DNA of 64,000 nt from Desmonostoc muscorum LEGE 12446 (GTDB lineage Bacteria > Cyanobacteriota > Cyanobacteriia > Cyanobacteriales > Nostocaceae): positions 62,001 to 126,000 of the forward strand of contig NZ_JADEXS020000002.1 in assembly GCF_015207005.2 (NCBI RefSeq), given 5' to 3'. Shown piece by piece: positions 7,637-17,706 of the stretch. Positions within the stretch are counted from its first letter, which is position 1. Each line of letters begins with the position of its first letter. The notes below the pieces were generated by a model. That model was not told the DNA's origin. It worked only from the letters and a program-made list of their open reading frames with translations, and did no database searches. Made by a program: the position numbers and the translations under genes.

Positions 7637-8779
7637 ATGAAGAACACTTTATCTTGGAATATAACTTCACAACAAAGAAACCAAAGAATTCTGCTGGTGG
7701 ATGACTCAGCTGACAGCCTCCGCTTGCTGCAAGTCACCTTAAAGCTGAAGGGATACAACGTGATCATAGCCGACAGTGGTGCTGAAGCATTGCTAAAAAT
7801 TGCTGAATCTCCTCCCGATTTGGTACTCCTAGATGTGGTGATGCCGGATATGGATGGCTACGAAGTTACGCGACAAATTAAGCACAATTCAAACTTACCT
7901 TTTATCCCAATTTTGCTGGTGACAGGTTCTGAAAAATCAAGTGTCGTCAAAGGTTTAGATGCAGGTGCAGATGAATTTATTCGCAAGCCTGTAGATAAGA
8001 AGGAATTACTGGCCAGGGTGCGGGCTTTGCTGAGACTGAAACACAGTATGGACGAACAACTGTTACTCATTCAGCGACGGGAAGATTTTGTGACCCGCCT
8101 CACTCACGACCTGCGAACTCCGCTGATAGCTGCTGACCAATTCCTAAAGTTGCTGCAAAGAGGTGTTTTTGGCAATACCTTATCAGCAATGCGTGAATCT
8201 TTAGAACAAATGGCTCAGAGTAACCAAACTTTGTTGTCAATGGTCGATACCTTGTTAGAAGTTTACCAGTATGAAGCTGGAGGCAAAACTTTGGATTTCT
8301 TTGTGGTTGACCTGTGGGAATTATGTCAGCAAGTAGTGCAAGAACTAATGCCTTTGGCCGATGTTAAACATTTAACTCTCAAAGCTGTCTTGACAAAGGG
8401 TACTGAAGCTTCTTTAGTTAGGGTTAGAGGCGATCGCCTGGAACTACGCCGACTCCTCACTAACTTAGTTGGTAATGCCATTCGCTTCAGTGATGCTGGG
8501 TCAGTAGAAATTCGCCTCAATTCCACTGTTCAAGGGGTAACGATTGAAGTAGAGGATACAGGTATTGGCATGAATCCAGAAGAACAATTACTTTTATTTG
8601 ATCGCTTTCGACAGGGCAAGCATCAACGTCGGGGGAACGGTTTAGGATTATATTTGTCCCGTCAAATTGTTGAAGCCCATCAGGGAAATATTTCTGTTTC
8701 ATCGACTGTTGGGAAAGGCAGTATCTTCACAGTTTATTTACCTGTGCAAACAGCTTATTCAAAAATGTTATCAGCATAA
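7637..8779 (+). CDS. Hybrid response regulator/histidine kinase (REC-HisKA-HATPase)
   Basis: 380 residues, soluble. The N-terminal receiver domain (residues 17-135) has Asp66 in LVLLDVVMPDMDG and Lys117 in FIRKPVD. The kinase core follows: the H-box FVTRLTHDLRTPL with His157, the N-box NLVGNAIRFSD, the G1 box VEDTGIGMNPEE, the F-box LLFDRFRQG and the G2 box GNGLGLYLSRQ. With the receiver first and no sensor domain or membrane segment, the kinase is probably itself switched by another kinase through Asp66. Partners are not visible apart from the divergent LuxR-type regulator. The start is the ATG at 7637. Confidence 0.88.
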   Translation: MKNTLSWNITSQQRNQRILLVDDSADSLRLLQVTLKLKGYNVIIADSGAEALLKIAESPPDLVLLDVVMPDMDGYEVTRQIKHNSNLPFIPILLVTGSEKSSVVKGLDAGADEFIRKPVDKKELLARVRALLRLKHSMDEQLLLIQRREDFVTRLTHDLRTPLIAADQFLKLLQRGVFGNTLSAMRESLEQMAQSNQTLLSMVDTLLEVYQYEAGGKTLDFFVVDLWELCQQVVQELMPLADVKHLTLKAVLTKGTEASLVRVRGDRLELRRLLTNLVGNAIRFSDAGSVEIRLNSTVQGVTIEVEDTGIGMNPEEQLLLFDRFRQGKHQRRGNGLGLYLSRQIVEAHQGNISVSSTVGKGSIFTVYLPVQTAYSKMLSA

Positions 8780-8908
8780 AAAATTTGGAAAATCGAGCTT
8801 AATAATTTGTACCTAAATAACCTACATACTTTATCAAAAAAACTGATAATCAAGGTTTTCAGTTATTCAAAAAGGTAACTTATTAATGCGTGCCTCTTAA
8901 GAGAAGTT

Positions 8909-9256
8909 TTACCAAGATTCATCGGGTTCAGGTGGTCGCCAACCACAAGTAGTTGAACTTTCATCACCTAGTCGATCAATTGCCCCAGGATTGCTGTTGA
9001 GAAATTCATCTAAATCTTCATATCCACTTGGATAATAAGAACCTGATGTAGAGTTGATAGGATTTTTCTTAATTATTATGCTTTCACCAGGTTTGAGATG
9101 AGCATATTCGGGGTAATGCTCATCTTGCGATATATCATCAGAAGGAACGATCAACTCATCTCCTGGCGAATCTGGGTCATCGTCATAAAGCATTACTAAT
9201 AAACCGTCTTCTAGCCGTTGAATTCTTTTATTCATAAAATCTAGTGGTAGCTTCAA
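8909..9256 (-). CDS. Small acidic protein of unknown function
   Basis: 115 residues, strongly acidic (for example YDDDPDSPGDE and a C-terminal PPEPDESW), with no membrane segment or known motif. An internal Met (MNKRIQRLEDGL, residue 9) could be the true start. It lies alone on the minus strand between the kinase and the large plus-strand polymerase-like gene. The centre has a KPGESIIIKKNP segment that might form a small beta fold. I do not recognise a family. A plasmid accessory protein is likely, but nothing indicates its role. Confidence 0.5.
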   Translation of the reverse strand: MKLPLDFMNKRIQRLEDGLLVMLYDDDPDSPGDELIVPSDDISQDEHYPEYAHLKPGESIIIKKNPINSTSGSYYPSGYEDLDEFLNSNPGAIDRLGDESSTTCGWRPPEPDESW

Positions 9257-9270
9257 AATTGTGTAGCTTA

Positions 9271-9302
9271 AGTAACACAGTGGAAAAGTAACACAGTGGA
9301 AA
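9271..9302. repeat. Two tandem 16-bp direct repeats
   Basis: AGTAACACAGTGGAAA is repeated exactly twice in a row, at 9271-9286 and 9287-9302, about 150-180 bp ahead of the polymerase-like gene and just upstream of the minus-strand 8909-9256 gene. It may be an operator or a short iteron; two copies are too few to argue for an origin. Confidence 0.55.
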
Positions 9303-9449
9303 AATGATAATGCGATTAAAAGCGCTGTTTAGCTATTTAACTTTCTTGGAAGTCTGCTAGCAGAGCTAACACCCTATAAAATACCGTCTGCCATGAAATC
9401 AGTAAATTATCCACTTGGATGATTTTATCGAGTGTAATTTCGTGCCAAG

Positions 9450-12400
9450 GTGAATATTGGAGTCTCATGCTTGCTAGATAAGCTATCTAATAGATTATTG
9501 GTAATGGATTTAACCACTAGAGTCTTAGAAGGTTCTGGTCTGAGTATACCTATCTTTGATGGGTCGTATAACAATGGTAAGGGAAGATATTTATCTGAAC
9601 CAGAAATCATTAAAAATTCTCTGCTCGAACAGATGTTTGAAGCAGAAGATTTACAATCTCTACTACTGGTTAAAATTGACAGTAAAAATCCAGATGCCAA
9701 CCATTTAAGACAAAGAACCTTTCAGGATGGAATCCGACGCAAGTTAGCTTTCAGTTCTGGCAATAGTTATTACTTTGCTGATGGTTCACTGCATAAAAAA
9801 ATTAGACGCTTATTCGCTACAGAACCGGATACTGCCTGTCGCTATGGTTCTTTACTAGTTAGCAATTGCTACAAAGGCTCAGAAACTTTTACAGGGCTGC
9901 GAGTTAAAATTGTGGACTTTGAAGATCCGCAGTATGCTCATTATAAAACAGGAGACTGTCACGGCAAGATTTCGCCTCAACTTGCCAAACAATTGGGAGG
10001 AGAAGGCAATTGTCCATTCCAATTTCGGTTTGCCTGGAGGAGTAATTGGGCTGAACCAGATAATTCCGAGTGCCCAAAAACCAGCTTCTTATCCAAAGGT
10101 ACTTTCCTACCCGATGCCAATTTGACTGATGCTAAAGGCTACGACATTATTATGGATCGTTCCTCAATTAAAGGCATTAAAAAGTCAGAACTCAAAAACT
10201 TAATCACCTGCGGTGACTATGAGTTTCCCCAAGCGGTAATCGGTAATCGAGGTAACGCCAAAGCTACCAGCTACGATAATAGTTGGCAATTTACCATTTG
10301 GTACTCAGAAGAAGCAGTCAAACAAGATTTGAGCAAACCCACCGAAGAAAAAGCTAGAGAACTTGCCGAGTTACAGCGTAATCCCTTGGTGTTAGCAAAA
10401 TACATCATCCAACAATATGACAAACAACAGCGATCGCCTACGGCGGGCGTTCCGCCATCGCAGCAAGAGCAGTCAGAAGAAGCTTTTAACGAAATTGAGG
10501 GTAATGCTAACAATCAAGCACAGGAATCTCGCTGGATTTCCCTATTACGCAGCGATAAATATGGTCAATTGATTGAAACCCCCAAATTTCGCAAGTTTGC
10601 TACCGATTACATAGCCAATCAATGGCGTGACTTAGCGATTAAGGGAGGATACAACCATAATTCAGGTATGGCAATGCCATGCGATCGCCTAACTCGTGGC
10701 ACAATCTGTGTACCCCACCTACCGGAAGGAGATGTCATTCTCACCCGTTACCCCATCGTCAACTCAGACAACATCCGCCTCTACCAAAACATCCACGATC
10801 CAGAATTGAAAAAAACTCGCAATGTAGTTTGGATTCACCCCAAGGATGCCGAGGAATACCACCAAGCCGATTTTGACGGCGACCAATTAATGGTCAGTTC
10901 TGCTAGTAAACTACCTAATATTGCTCAAGAAACTCTCCGCGCAGGTGAACCGGGAAGATTTGAGCCAGTTAAACAACGCCCTAAGCTGGCGTATACGGAA
11001 ATCACAGACGAAGAAAGCAACTTAAGATACAAAAATTTAGCAGAGATTGCTGCTGCCAGCAGTCAAAATAAAGTAGGGCTGGTAGCAACAAATATTGGAC
11101 GTGTACAGTCATCGATGCCCCAAGACGGGGAGAATGTAGAGCGATTTGGCAGACGACAAAGGAAGCTACTAAACCGTCTATTTCAAGCACTTCAGGTTGA
11201 GGTAGATTCGCCCAAAAGTGCAGAAAGATTGGAAGATATCAAAGAAATAGGTGGGGAAAATTTACTCGCCGATGCCAAAAAATGGTCAGAGTCTCACCCT
11301 AGTTACTTCTTTGATTTTAAGAAAGATGAACGGCTTTATCGCTCTTTTGCCATGCCTGCGGATGCTCCCGGCTCAATCAACGTCATTGCAAGAGTTGTAG
11401 TCAATCCTGTGTGGGAACCAACACGCATTCGCAGCAGAGATAGGCATGAGTTTCGCTACCTGTTTCCCAAAGAGACGTTATCTGTAGATGCCTTGGAATG
11501 GGCGGAGGAATTGAAAACAAGGTTTCAGCAAGCTAGAGACGAAATTAAGGAACGGGTGGGAGATGACAGGGAAGCCTTTAATGAGGAACTAGGGAAGCTC
11601 TACGAAAGCTATCGGGCGGAAATTGATGAATTATTCACCAGTCCAGAAGAGAGGTTTGTAAATCCTGGGGACAGGCTCAGTCAATGCGTAGCGTCTCGCA
11701 GAGAAGGCGCGGCGGCACTGTGGCACACACAACACACCCGTCCAGAATTAGATCGGCATCGCAAAGACTGTTTAAAGCTGGCAGAACAGATGGAAATTAC
11801 GTTTTCGTTTCAGCACGATTATGAACTGCCAAGTGTTGCATTACCACAGGATATTTATGTTTTGAGTGTTCCTTTTGGTGCAGGTGCTATTAAATGGAAA
11901 GAATCTTTAGAACAAAAGGGAATTAAATTTGATGCCACAATTCATCCTCAATTACCTCTGATTGAATTTGCTTTGAAAGACTTATCCCCCAAAGTAGTTG
12001 ATAAATTAGCAGCTAAATTTGGCGAAAACATTAACGATTTAGATGAACTTAATATTCCGAAGGATTTGAGAATTATTCCTCCAGCAGATCATAGTTGGGC
12101 AACATCACGTCAGGATTCAGGTGTTGGTGCTTTGGCATATAACCTGTTTACAGAGGAAGTATGTCAACAGCTTCAAAATTTTCAGTTTGATGAAATTAAA
12201 GTGTTGGGTATCAAATACAATCACTTCGCCAATGAAAACTTTTCTAGTAAGCAATGGAAAAAGCGCAGCGTTACTTTGGAAGTGGGAGTTTTTGAGTTAC
12301 CCGAATCTCATCCAGAGTTTTATCGTTACAACGGTACACCGATATTACAGATTGATGGTAAGAATTTAGGCACTTTTGCTCCTGACAGTCCGAAACTGCC

Positions 12401-12899
12401 GATTGGTGCTACATTTGCAGCTACTTTGCAACCAGATGGCTCTAGTGTTATCCTCAAAGTTAATCCTGAGTCAATCAATCTGCCAGAAGTTCCATTACCG
12501 GAATCAGAACCAAAGTTAGATACTGCTGGGCAATTCCGAGCCATTCACCGTGAACTCTGGCGTAAAGAAATGTTTGATAATTTGGTAGGAGCGATCGCTA
12601 CTACCTATGAACAGCGACAAGCCAATCAATCTGCAAGTAATGAAATTGAGCAGTTTAAAATTGGTAGCCATTGGACTGCTTATGTGCAACCCAGTGGTGA
12701 TTTTATTGTCCGAAATGAAGGTAAGCGGACGATTTGCCGAGGTAATCTACAGACGGGTGAGGAGATATTTCCACTTTCAGAAGTAGCCGCAAGTGAGTTA
12801 GAGGATATGGTTTTAGAAAGGAAGCGATTAGTTAATAAAAAACAAGAGTTTTCAAATAATGGACACTGTATTAGCCATCATGATATGGAGTTGAATTGA
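9450..12899 (+). CDS. Two-barrel RNA polymerase-like protein (RDR/QDE-1-like, DFDGD motif)
   Basis: 1149 residues from a GTG start at 9450; ATG 9504 (MDLTTRVLEG) is an alternative. Residues 474-478 are DFDGD in YHQADFDGDQLMVSS, the metal-binding motif of multisubunit RNA polymerase beta-prime and of RDR/QDE-1-type polymerases. Upstream, RLTRGTICVPHLPEGDVILT and RYPIV (near 433) resemble the second double-psi barrel. Around residues 168-220, GDCHGKISPQLAKQL, PFQFRF and SKGTF resemble the GxGxIS...LA / PSAFQIR...KGV stretch of eukaryotic RDRs. Known members make RNA on DNA or RNA templates. Here a primase or plasmid transcriptase is possible, but that is inference. Residues 330-342 come from a dispersed repeat. 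The start has no clear ribosome-binding site. Confidence 0.6.
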   Translation: MNIGVSCLLDKLSNRLLVMDLTTRVLEGSGLSIPIFDGSYNNGKGRYLSEPEIIKNSLLEQMFEAEDLQSLLLVKIDSKNPDANHLRQRTFQDGIRRKLAFSSGNSYYFADGSLHKKIRRLFATEPDTACRYGSLLVSNCYKGSETFTGLRVKIVDFEDPQYAHYKTGDCHGKISPQLAKQLGGEGNCPFQFRFAWRSNWAEPDNSECPKTSFLSKGTFLPDANLTDAKGYDIIMDRSSIKGIKKSELKNLITCGDYEFPQAVIGNRGNAKATSYDNSWQFTIWYSEEAVKQDLSKPTEEKARELAELQRNPLVLAKYIIQQYDKQQRSPTAGVPPSQQEQSEEAFNEIEGNANNQAQESRWISLLRSDKYGQLIETPKFRKFATDYIANQWRDLAIKGGYNHNSGMAMPCDRLTRGTICVPHLPEGDVILTRYPIVNSDNIRLYQNIHDPELKKTRNVVWIHPKDAEEYHQADFDGDQLMVSSASKLPNIAQETLRAGEPGRFEPVKQRPKLAYTEITDEESNLRYKNLAEIAAASSQNKVGLVATNIGRVQSSMPQDGENVERFGRRQRKLLNRLFQALQVEVDSPKSAERLEDIKEIGGENLLADAKKWSESHPSYFFDFKKDERLYRSFAMPADAPGSINVIARVVVNPVWEPTRIRSRDRHEFRYLFPKETLSVDALEWAEELKTRFQQARDEIKERVGDDREAFNEELGKLYESYRAEIDELFTSPEERFVNPGDRLSQCVASRREGAAALWHTQHTRPELDRHRKDCLKLAEQMEITFSFQHDYELPSVALPQDIYVLSVPFGAGAIKWKESLEQKGIKFDATIHPQLPLIEFALKDLSPKVVDKLAAKFGENINDLDELNIPKDLRIIPPADHSWATSRQDSGVGALAYNLFTEEVCQQLQNFQFDEIKVLGIKYNHFANENFSSKQWKKRSVTLEVGVFELPESHPEFYRYNGTPILQIDGKNLGTFAPDSPKLPIGATFAATLQPDGSSVILKVNPESINLPEVPLPESEPKLDTAGQFRAIHRELWRKEMFDNLVGAIATTYEQRQANQSASNEIEQFKIGSHWTAYVQPSGDFIVRNEGKRTICRGNLQTGEEIFPLSEVAASELEDMVLERKRLVNKKQEFSNNGHCISHHDMELN
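10430..10463 (+). repeat. Dispersed repeat inserted in frame in the polymerase-like gene
   Basis: The segment with CGATCGCCTACGGCGGGCG and a mirrored GCCATCGC end encodes SPTAGVPPSQQE. It belongs to the same GC-rich family as blocks at 4743 and 29056 and keeps the frame open. It lies in a variable linker between the two barrel-like regions. Confidence 0.55.
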
Positions 12900-12912
12900 A
12901 AAAGAGTAACTA

Positions 12913-13029
12913 ATGAACCAACAAGAATTTGATGATCATAAATCCACCCCTAACCAAGAAGTGGCAATTTTGGCTTTTCTTTCTGCTAAATGGTACTTTG
13001 ATAAAACACAGTATAAATTATTTATGTGA
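12913..13029 (+). CDS. Possible small or remnant ORF (38 aa)
   Basis: An ATG 13 bp after the polymerase-like gene opens a 38-residue frame (MNQQEFDDHKSTPNQEVAIL...) that ends at 13029, overlapping the tail of the opposing STAND gene. The composition is protein-like, but it has no recognised family and could be the start of a gene cut off by a rearrangement at this point. Low confidence. Confidence 0.25.
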   Translation: MNQQEFDDHKSTPNQEVAILAFLSAKWYFDKTQYKLFM

Positions 13030-16000
13030 TATTTGCAATAATTCTTGAGATAGTCTATAACAGAGAAAATATTTTTCTAGATCCCTTTCATATTTTCTGA
13101 TAAAGTTCTCAATTTTATTGATGTTTTCTTCAAAGAAAATAAGATAAAGTTGGTGAAAATTATTAGATGAAGAATTACAAATAAGTTTATCCTTCCATAG
13201 CCAGAATCGTTTATCTACACAACGTAAGAATAACCTAAAATAGCTCCACGCCATTAGACGATCATCTGTATTCATAAAGAGATAAAACCACTGTTTAGCC
13301 CACGAATTACTTTGCCAACGATTGAGCGATATATTTATTATTTCCTTTTTCCAAGTATTTGGTTGTTCTTCTTTAAGTTGACTAAGACGAGTAAAAGCAT
13401 CATCGGTTTCTAAAAATCCCAGAATCGTTACAGCACGAGAGAAATCCAAAGGAGCAGACGAATTAAGTTTAGTATTTATATAAGAATTTAACCAATTCAA
13501 AGCATGACCTTGTTGAGCAGCAATAGTCATTTCCATGAGTTCTAGGTCTGAATTACAAGACTCAAACCGAGACTGCCATTCATTTTCTATAGAGCCATTA
13601 GGTATGACTTGAAAAAGAGCATAATCTAGGAAACAAATATTGGTAGGCGAATTTTTTAGGCTGATTTTGCGATTAATATTTTTAAGGTAATGATATAAAT
13701 TTATTGCGTGCGGGTGGTTTACATCTAGTAAAACAGAGCAGAGAATTGAATAAAAGGTACTACCTATCTGAATGATTTTCTCTGCTGTCTTATTATCGTA
13801 TTCAGGTTTTATAGGGGTTAACCATATATCAACTAACTTAGGATACTGAGATATTTCTGCTATGACATCTTTAGGAGGGATTTCACAAAAAAAGTAGTTT
13901 CCAAATTCAAGCTGATCCTTCTGTACTTCAGTCAAAATTCTCCTAAACTCTTCTCTAAGTCTTGAGTTAGCATTAATATCTTGAATTTGTGTAAGTTGGT
14001 CTTTACTGCTATTTATATCTGCTATTCCCCAAACAATATTGCGGGAAGAAAAAGTTACAGAATCTACAAAGTTATCGTCAGATAAAGAAATTTTATTATA
14101 AAACTGCTCGAAATTATCATCACTAGTTATATTCAATTCAATAATGGGAAAATCATCTGGTAGTCTTGGTACTTCTGTGGTAAGTCTGATCCAGATTTTG
14201 TGAATATCATCTGCATATTGTCGGACTTCTTCTACTTGCATTCCCCGACAGCGAATAGCATAACCTTGATAGGCTGGATGAATACGGTTGTTAAGACTAG
14301 AATAAGACAAATTTTCACCATACTTTCCAAGAATAAGACTCCCCCAGTGATCTTCTCTACGGTGATGCTGAGAATTCCATTGCCAAGAGCAGTTAAGAAA
14401 TTTCTGGATAATTTCATTATCACCGAACTTATATATGATCTCTAAGACTGATGAACGTATTAAGCTATCATCATTTTCAAGATGAGGGTAAATATATTGA
14501 TTTATTACTTCTGGTTGTAAAATTTCTCTGTTGTTAGCAATAAACCAAAGTATGCGCTGTAAACTTTTCTGATTATTGACTTTTAAAAATGCGATTTCTA
14601 TGTTAGTAATTGGTTTAAAACTTTTCTCAAAAGATATAAAATCGTAATTTGGATCAAGACGTTGTAAGATATGATTTAATTGTTGTTCTGCATCTAACTC
14701 TTTAAGAACTATTTGAAACAGATAAGCCTCAGCTACATGGTCTAACTCACTACTTGTATTACAATTTTGCTCAAAATTCTGCCAAGCCTGATAAATACAT
14801 TCTTTTTTTTCTGAACCAAGAATAAGATAGTTTTTTACAATATTAAAGCTCAATTGTCGCAAGCTTATTCCTGTTCGCTGGGTGATATTTCGTGTAATTT
14901 GTCTGACTAAATTAGCTATAGCCTTTGGTGCATAGGCACACAGAGCAGGCTCAAATTCCTCAAATTTATGATCATCTAAGTCACTAAGATATGTAGATGA
15001 AATTGAGTTGATAGAAATTTGTTCTACTAAAACTTCTAGGCGTTGTCCAAGATCATCGGGAACTACTAACTCTGGATTAATACAAATTGATTTTATACGA
15101 GAAGCTATCAATTCAGGTCTCAAGTCAGTCCTACTAAGACAATTTTCATAGTTATCTTGAGTCCATTGAAAATTACATGGATCGTATTCGTATGTGTGTT
15201 GATTAAATGCCAAGATTTCTTTATCCAATGTTTGTAGAATTTCATAAGCCTCTTTACTTCCTTCGTATAACAGCAAACGATAAGCAGCCTTTTTAGCTAC
15301 CAAACTTTGTGATGTCAGAAGATGTTCAACCTCTAATTTAATTTCATTCCATATTGATTGAGCAGCAGAACGGAATGCCCAATTAAATAAATCGTTTTTG
15401 CCAGGAAAACCCATAATTTCCTCAGCTATTATTCCTGTGACAATAGTTTTAACAAAATTTTGTATTGGTAGATAGATGATTAATCCTAATGCAAATCTTC
15501 CAAGACGAAGTAATCCGTCGTCTTCAATTATCACATCTTCAATCACTGTTAATTCATAACCGTGAAATTTAAAAAAACCAGGTTTTAATTCTTGTCCTAC
15601 TCGTTCATTAATTTCGCGTCTAATCTCCTCTATCCTCACTGAAGGATGACGCTGATTTGAAAAACCATCACAACGTAAAAATCCTAACCATTTCTCTAGT
15701 GCTAATGAAAGTTTATCTAATATATTTGGATATTTTTTCCATTTCATGAAAGCACGTTTTATTAATTCTTCTGCCCAAGGATTTCCAAAGGTATCAGAAC
15801 CTATAATTTCTGCTAATTCAATATAAGCACGAGAATCGCAAGGTAAATATGCAATAAATTCTTTTGCAGCATCTAGTCCTGGATTAAGATTATTGATCCA
15901 TGCCTTCAGTAAAGAAGCTTTTGCTATAGGTGGGAGTTTAGGATCAGTAAGAGCAATTAAACTCGCATAATGACAGATTTTTGCTTTAATATCCATTTCT

Positions 16001-17706
16001 GCCTGTGGTTCTATCCATTCGGCAATTATTTCTTCTGGATCTTTATCACTTTCCTCTATACCTTCCTGTAGTTGATTAACCAATAATAGACCGAAACCAT
16101 AATGTAAAAATTCTGGATTAATTTTGCTTTTGCTATCTTTGTTTCTTAGGATACCCCCAGTTGTAAGCTCTTGAAAAACCTCATTTCTGTTAGATACAAA
16201 AGATAAATTATCTTCTATCTCTTTATCTTTTAGATATTGCTTATTTGTTTCTCTGACTCTTTCTGCTAAATCTCTAATCAAGCCTCTAAATTGTTGATCA
16301 TCTAAATAAATATTTTTTGTTTCTAATCTATCTTTCCAGTCTTCATAAATAAGACGTTCAACAGTTAGGTCGCCACTAATTTCAATACTTTTATAATGTT
16401 TGAGCATGAGATTGAAATAGCGTGGTTTACGGAGTAGTTTTAATAATTCTTCTGATGAAAACTCTGAACGACTGAATCCATGGGATTTTAATGCTTCTGT
16501 TAATTCATCATTATTATAAGATTGAATAGTATATTTATGAGTTGGTACATAACTAATATGATCAAATTTTCGTCGCCAATATTCAGTACGACAAGTAATT
16601 ATTATTCTTACGTTTTGAAACTGTTGATCTCCGCAAAGCTCATCTAAAAGATTTTTCCACCATAAATGATCATAATGTTGGTTAACACCATCTAATACAA
16701 GTAGTAGTTTGGGTGTATTATTTGAATTATTAACCCAACGTTGGATACGTTTTATACAATTTTCTTTCTGTAGGTTTAAATCACTAGTTATAATTTCAGA
16801 AAAGAGATTTAAAGGTTTATTGCTACTAATTTTATTTGATGTTAAGAAAATAACAGCAGGGAATTCATTATCTTGTTGTAATTTTAAGCCTAACCAATGA
16901 GCTATACCCCATGTTTTTCCATCACCTTCTTCACCTAAAAGTGTAAATATTTTTTTATTATTTGACCATCGTGAATACCAGATATCTAATTGTTCTAGCA
17001 GTTCTTTTCTTGTAATAAATCTTAGATTTTTACTGAAAATATTGATAGGTTGTCCAAAAGCAGAACGAGATTGTTTTTCTGATTTCAAATATTCTAATAA
17101 TTGCTGATTTCGTTTTGCTCTCCAGTTATCATAACCTATTAACTCTGAACAAAGCCGAAATTTTAATGCTTCTTTTTTTTGCTGAAATTGAGGATGATTA
17201 ATGATGTTTTTTAAAAATTGTTTTAAGTTTTGTAATTGACTATCTGTTAAAATATCCTTGAAAAAATTGTTCACTGTATTGATTGAATTAGCACATAATA
17301 CCTCCAATTGATCTGGCTTTTCGATCTCTTCAGTAATTAATTCAAAGTGAATACCTAAATTTATAGCTTCTTGAGTTAAATTATCAATTAATGTGGAATT
17401 AACATCACGAGTTGCAACCAGTAGCCAAATATCTAAATCTGGAATTGACCTCCGAACTTGACTTAACTCTCCAGATAGCTCTCTATGATCTAATGTTGTG
17501 TTTTTCTTGTAACGTTTACATTCTACTGCTAAAACATTTGAGCCATAATCACGAGAACTCATATCGCGTCCCTCTTGAGAACCTGATTGAGCCAAATAGA
17601 ATCGTCGTCCAGTTAAATCTTCTAATAATCTAGCAATTAGCCCCTCAAAGCCGTTGTCTCCTGAAGCATTAAGTTGTCGCAGTGAATCTGAAAGTAGATT
17701 ACTCAT
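13018..17706 (-). CDS. PD-(D/E)xK nuclease-STAND NTPase with long helical C-terminus (Avs-like defence candidate)
   Basis: 1562 residues. The N-terminal 130 residues form an Mrr-type restriction-endonuclease fold: FEGLIARLLEDLTGRRF, then Asp48 in QEGRD and E62-x-K64 in LAVECKRYKK. A P-loop ATPase follows: Walker A GEEGDGKT at 258-265, Walker B PKLLLVLDG at 332-340, and IIITCRTEYW at 368-377, the STAND-type sensor. The remaining 1100 residues are predicted helical and repeat-like with no sharp motif. Nuclease + STAND + long sensor repeat is the layout of anti-phage Avs (AVAST) proteins, where the repeat region recognises a phage protein and triggers DNA cutting. The gene is much more AT-rich than its neighbours, which suggests separate acquisition. 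The Avs link is inferred from architecture alone. Confidence 0.75.
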   Translation of the reverse strand: MSNLLSDSLRQLNASGDNGFEGLIARLLEDLTGRRFYLAQSGSQEGRDMSSRDYGSNVLAVECKRYKKNTTLDHRELSGELSQVRRSIPDLDIWLLVATRDVNSTLIDNLTQEAINLGIHFELITEEIEKPDQLEVLCANSINTVNNFFKDILTDSQLQNLKQFLKNIINHPQFQQKKEALKFRLCSELIGYDNWRAKRNQQLLEYLKSEKQSRSAFGQPINIFSKNLRFITRKELLEQLDIWYSRWSNNKKIFTLLGEEGDGKTWGIAHWLGLKLQQDNEFPAVIFLTSNKISSNKPLNLFSEIITSDLNLQKENCIKRIQRWVNNSNNTPKLLLVLDGVNQHYDHLWWKNLLDELCGDQQFQNVRIIITCRTEYWRRKFDHISYVPTHKYTIQSYNNDELTEALKSHGFSRSEFSSEELLKLLRKPRYFNLMLKHYKSIEISGDLTVERLIYEDWKDRLETKNIYLDDQQFRGLIRDLAERVRETNKQYLKDKEIEDNLSFVSNRNEVFQELTTGGILRNKDSKSKINPEFLHYGFGLLLVNQLQEGIEESDKDPEEIIAEWIEPQAEMDIKAKICHYASLIALTDPKLPPIAKASLLKAWINNLNPGLDAAKEFIAYLPCDSRAYIELAEIIGSDTFGNPWAEELIKRAFMKWKKYPNILDKLSLALEKWLGFLRCDGFSNQRHPSVRIEEIRREINERVGQELKPGFFKFHGYELTVIEDVIIEDDGLLRLGRFALGLIIYLPIQNFVKTIVTGIIAEEIMGFPGKNDLFNWAFRSAAQSIWNEIKLEVEHLLTSQSLVAKKAAYRLLLYEGSKEAYEILQTLDKEILAFNQHTYEYDPCNFQWTQDNYENCLSRTDLRPELIASRIKSICINPELVVPDDLGQRLEVLVEQISINSISSTYLSDLDDHKFEEFEPALCAYAPKAIANLVRQITRNITQRTGISLRQLSFNIVKNYLILGSEKKECIYQAWQNFEQNCNTSSELDHVAEAYLFQIVLKELDAEQQLNHILQRLDPNYDFISFEKSFKPITNIEIAFLKVNNQKSLQRILWFIANNREILQPEVINQYIYPHLENDDSLIRSSVLEIIYKFGDNEIIQKFLNCSWQWNSQHHRREDHWGSLILGKYGENLSYSSLNNRIHPAYQGYAIRCRGMQVEEVRQYADDIHKIWIRLTTEVPRLPDDFPIIELNITSDDNFEQFYNKISLSDDNFVDSVTFSSRNIVWGIADINSSKDQLTQIQDINANSRLREEFRRILTEVQKDQLEFGNYFFCEIPPKDVIAEISQYPKLVDIWLTPIKPEYDNKTAEKIIQIGSTFYSILCSVLLDVNHPHAINLYHYLKNINRKISLKNSPTNICFLDYALFQVIPNGSIENEWQSRFESCNSDLELMEMTIAAQQGHALNWLNSYINTKLNSSAPLDFSRAVTILGFLETDDAFTRLSQLKEEQPNTWKKEIINISLNRWQSNSWAKQWFYLFMNTDDRLMAWSYFRLFLRCVDKRFWLWKDKLICNSSSNNFHQLYLIFFEENINKIENFIRKYERDLEKYFLCYRLSQELLQISHK

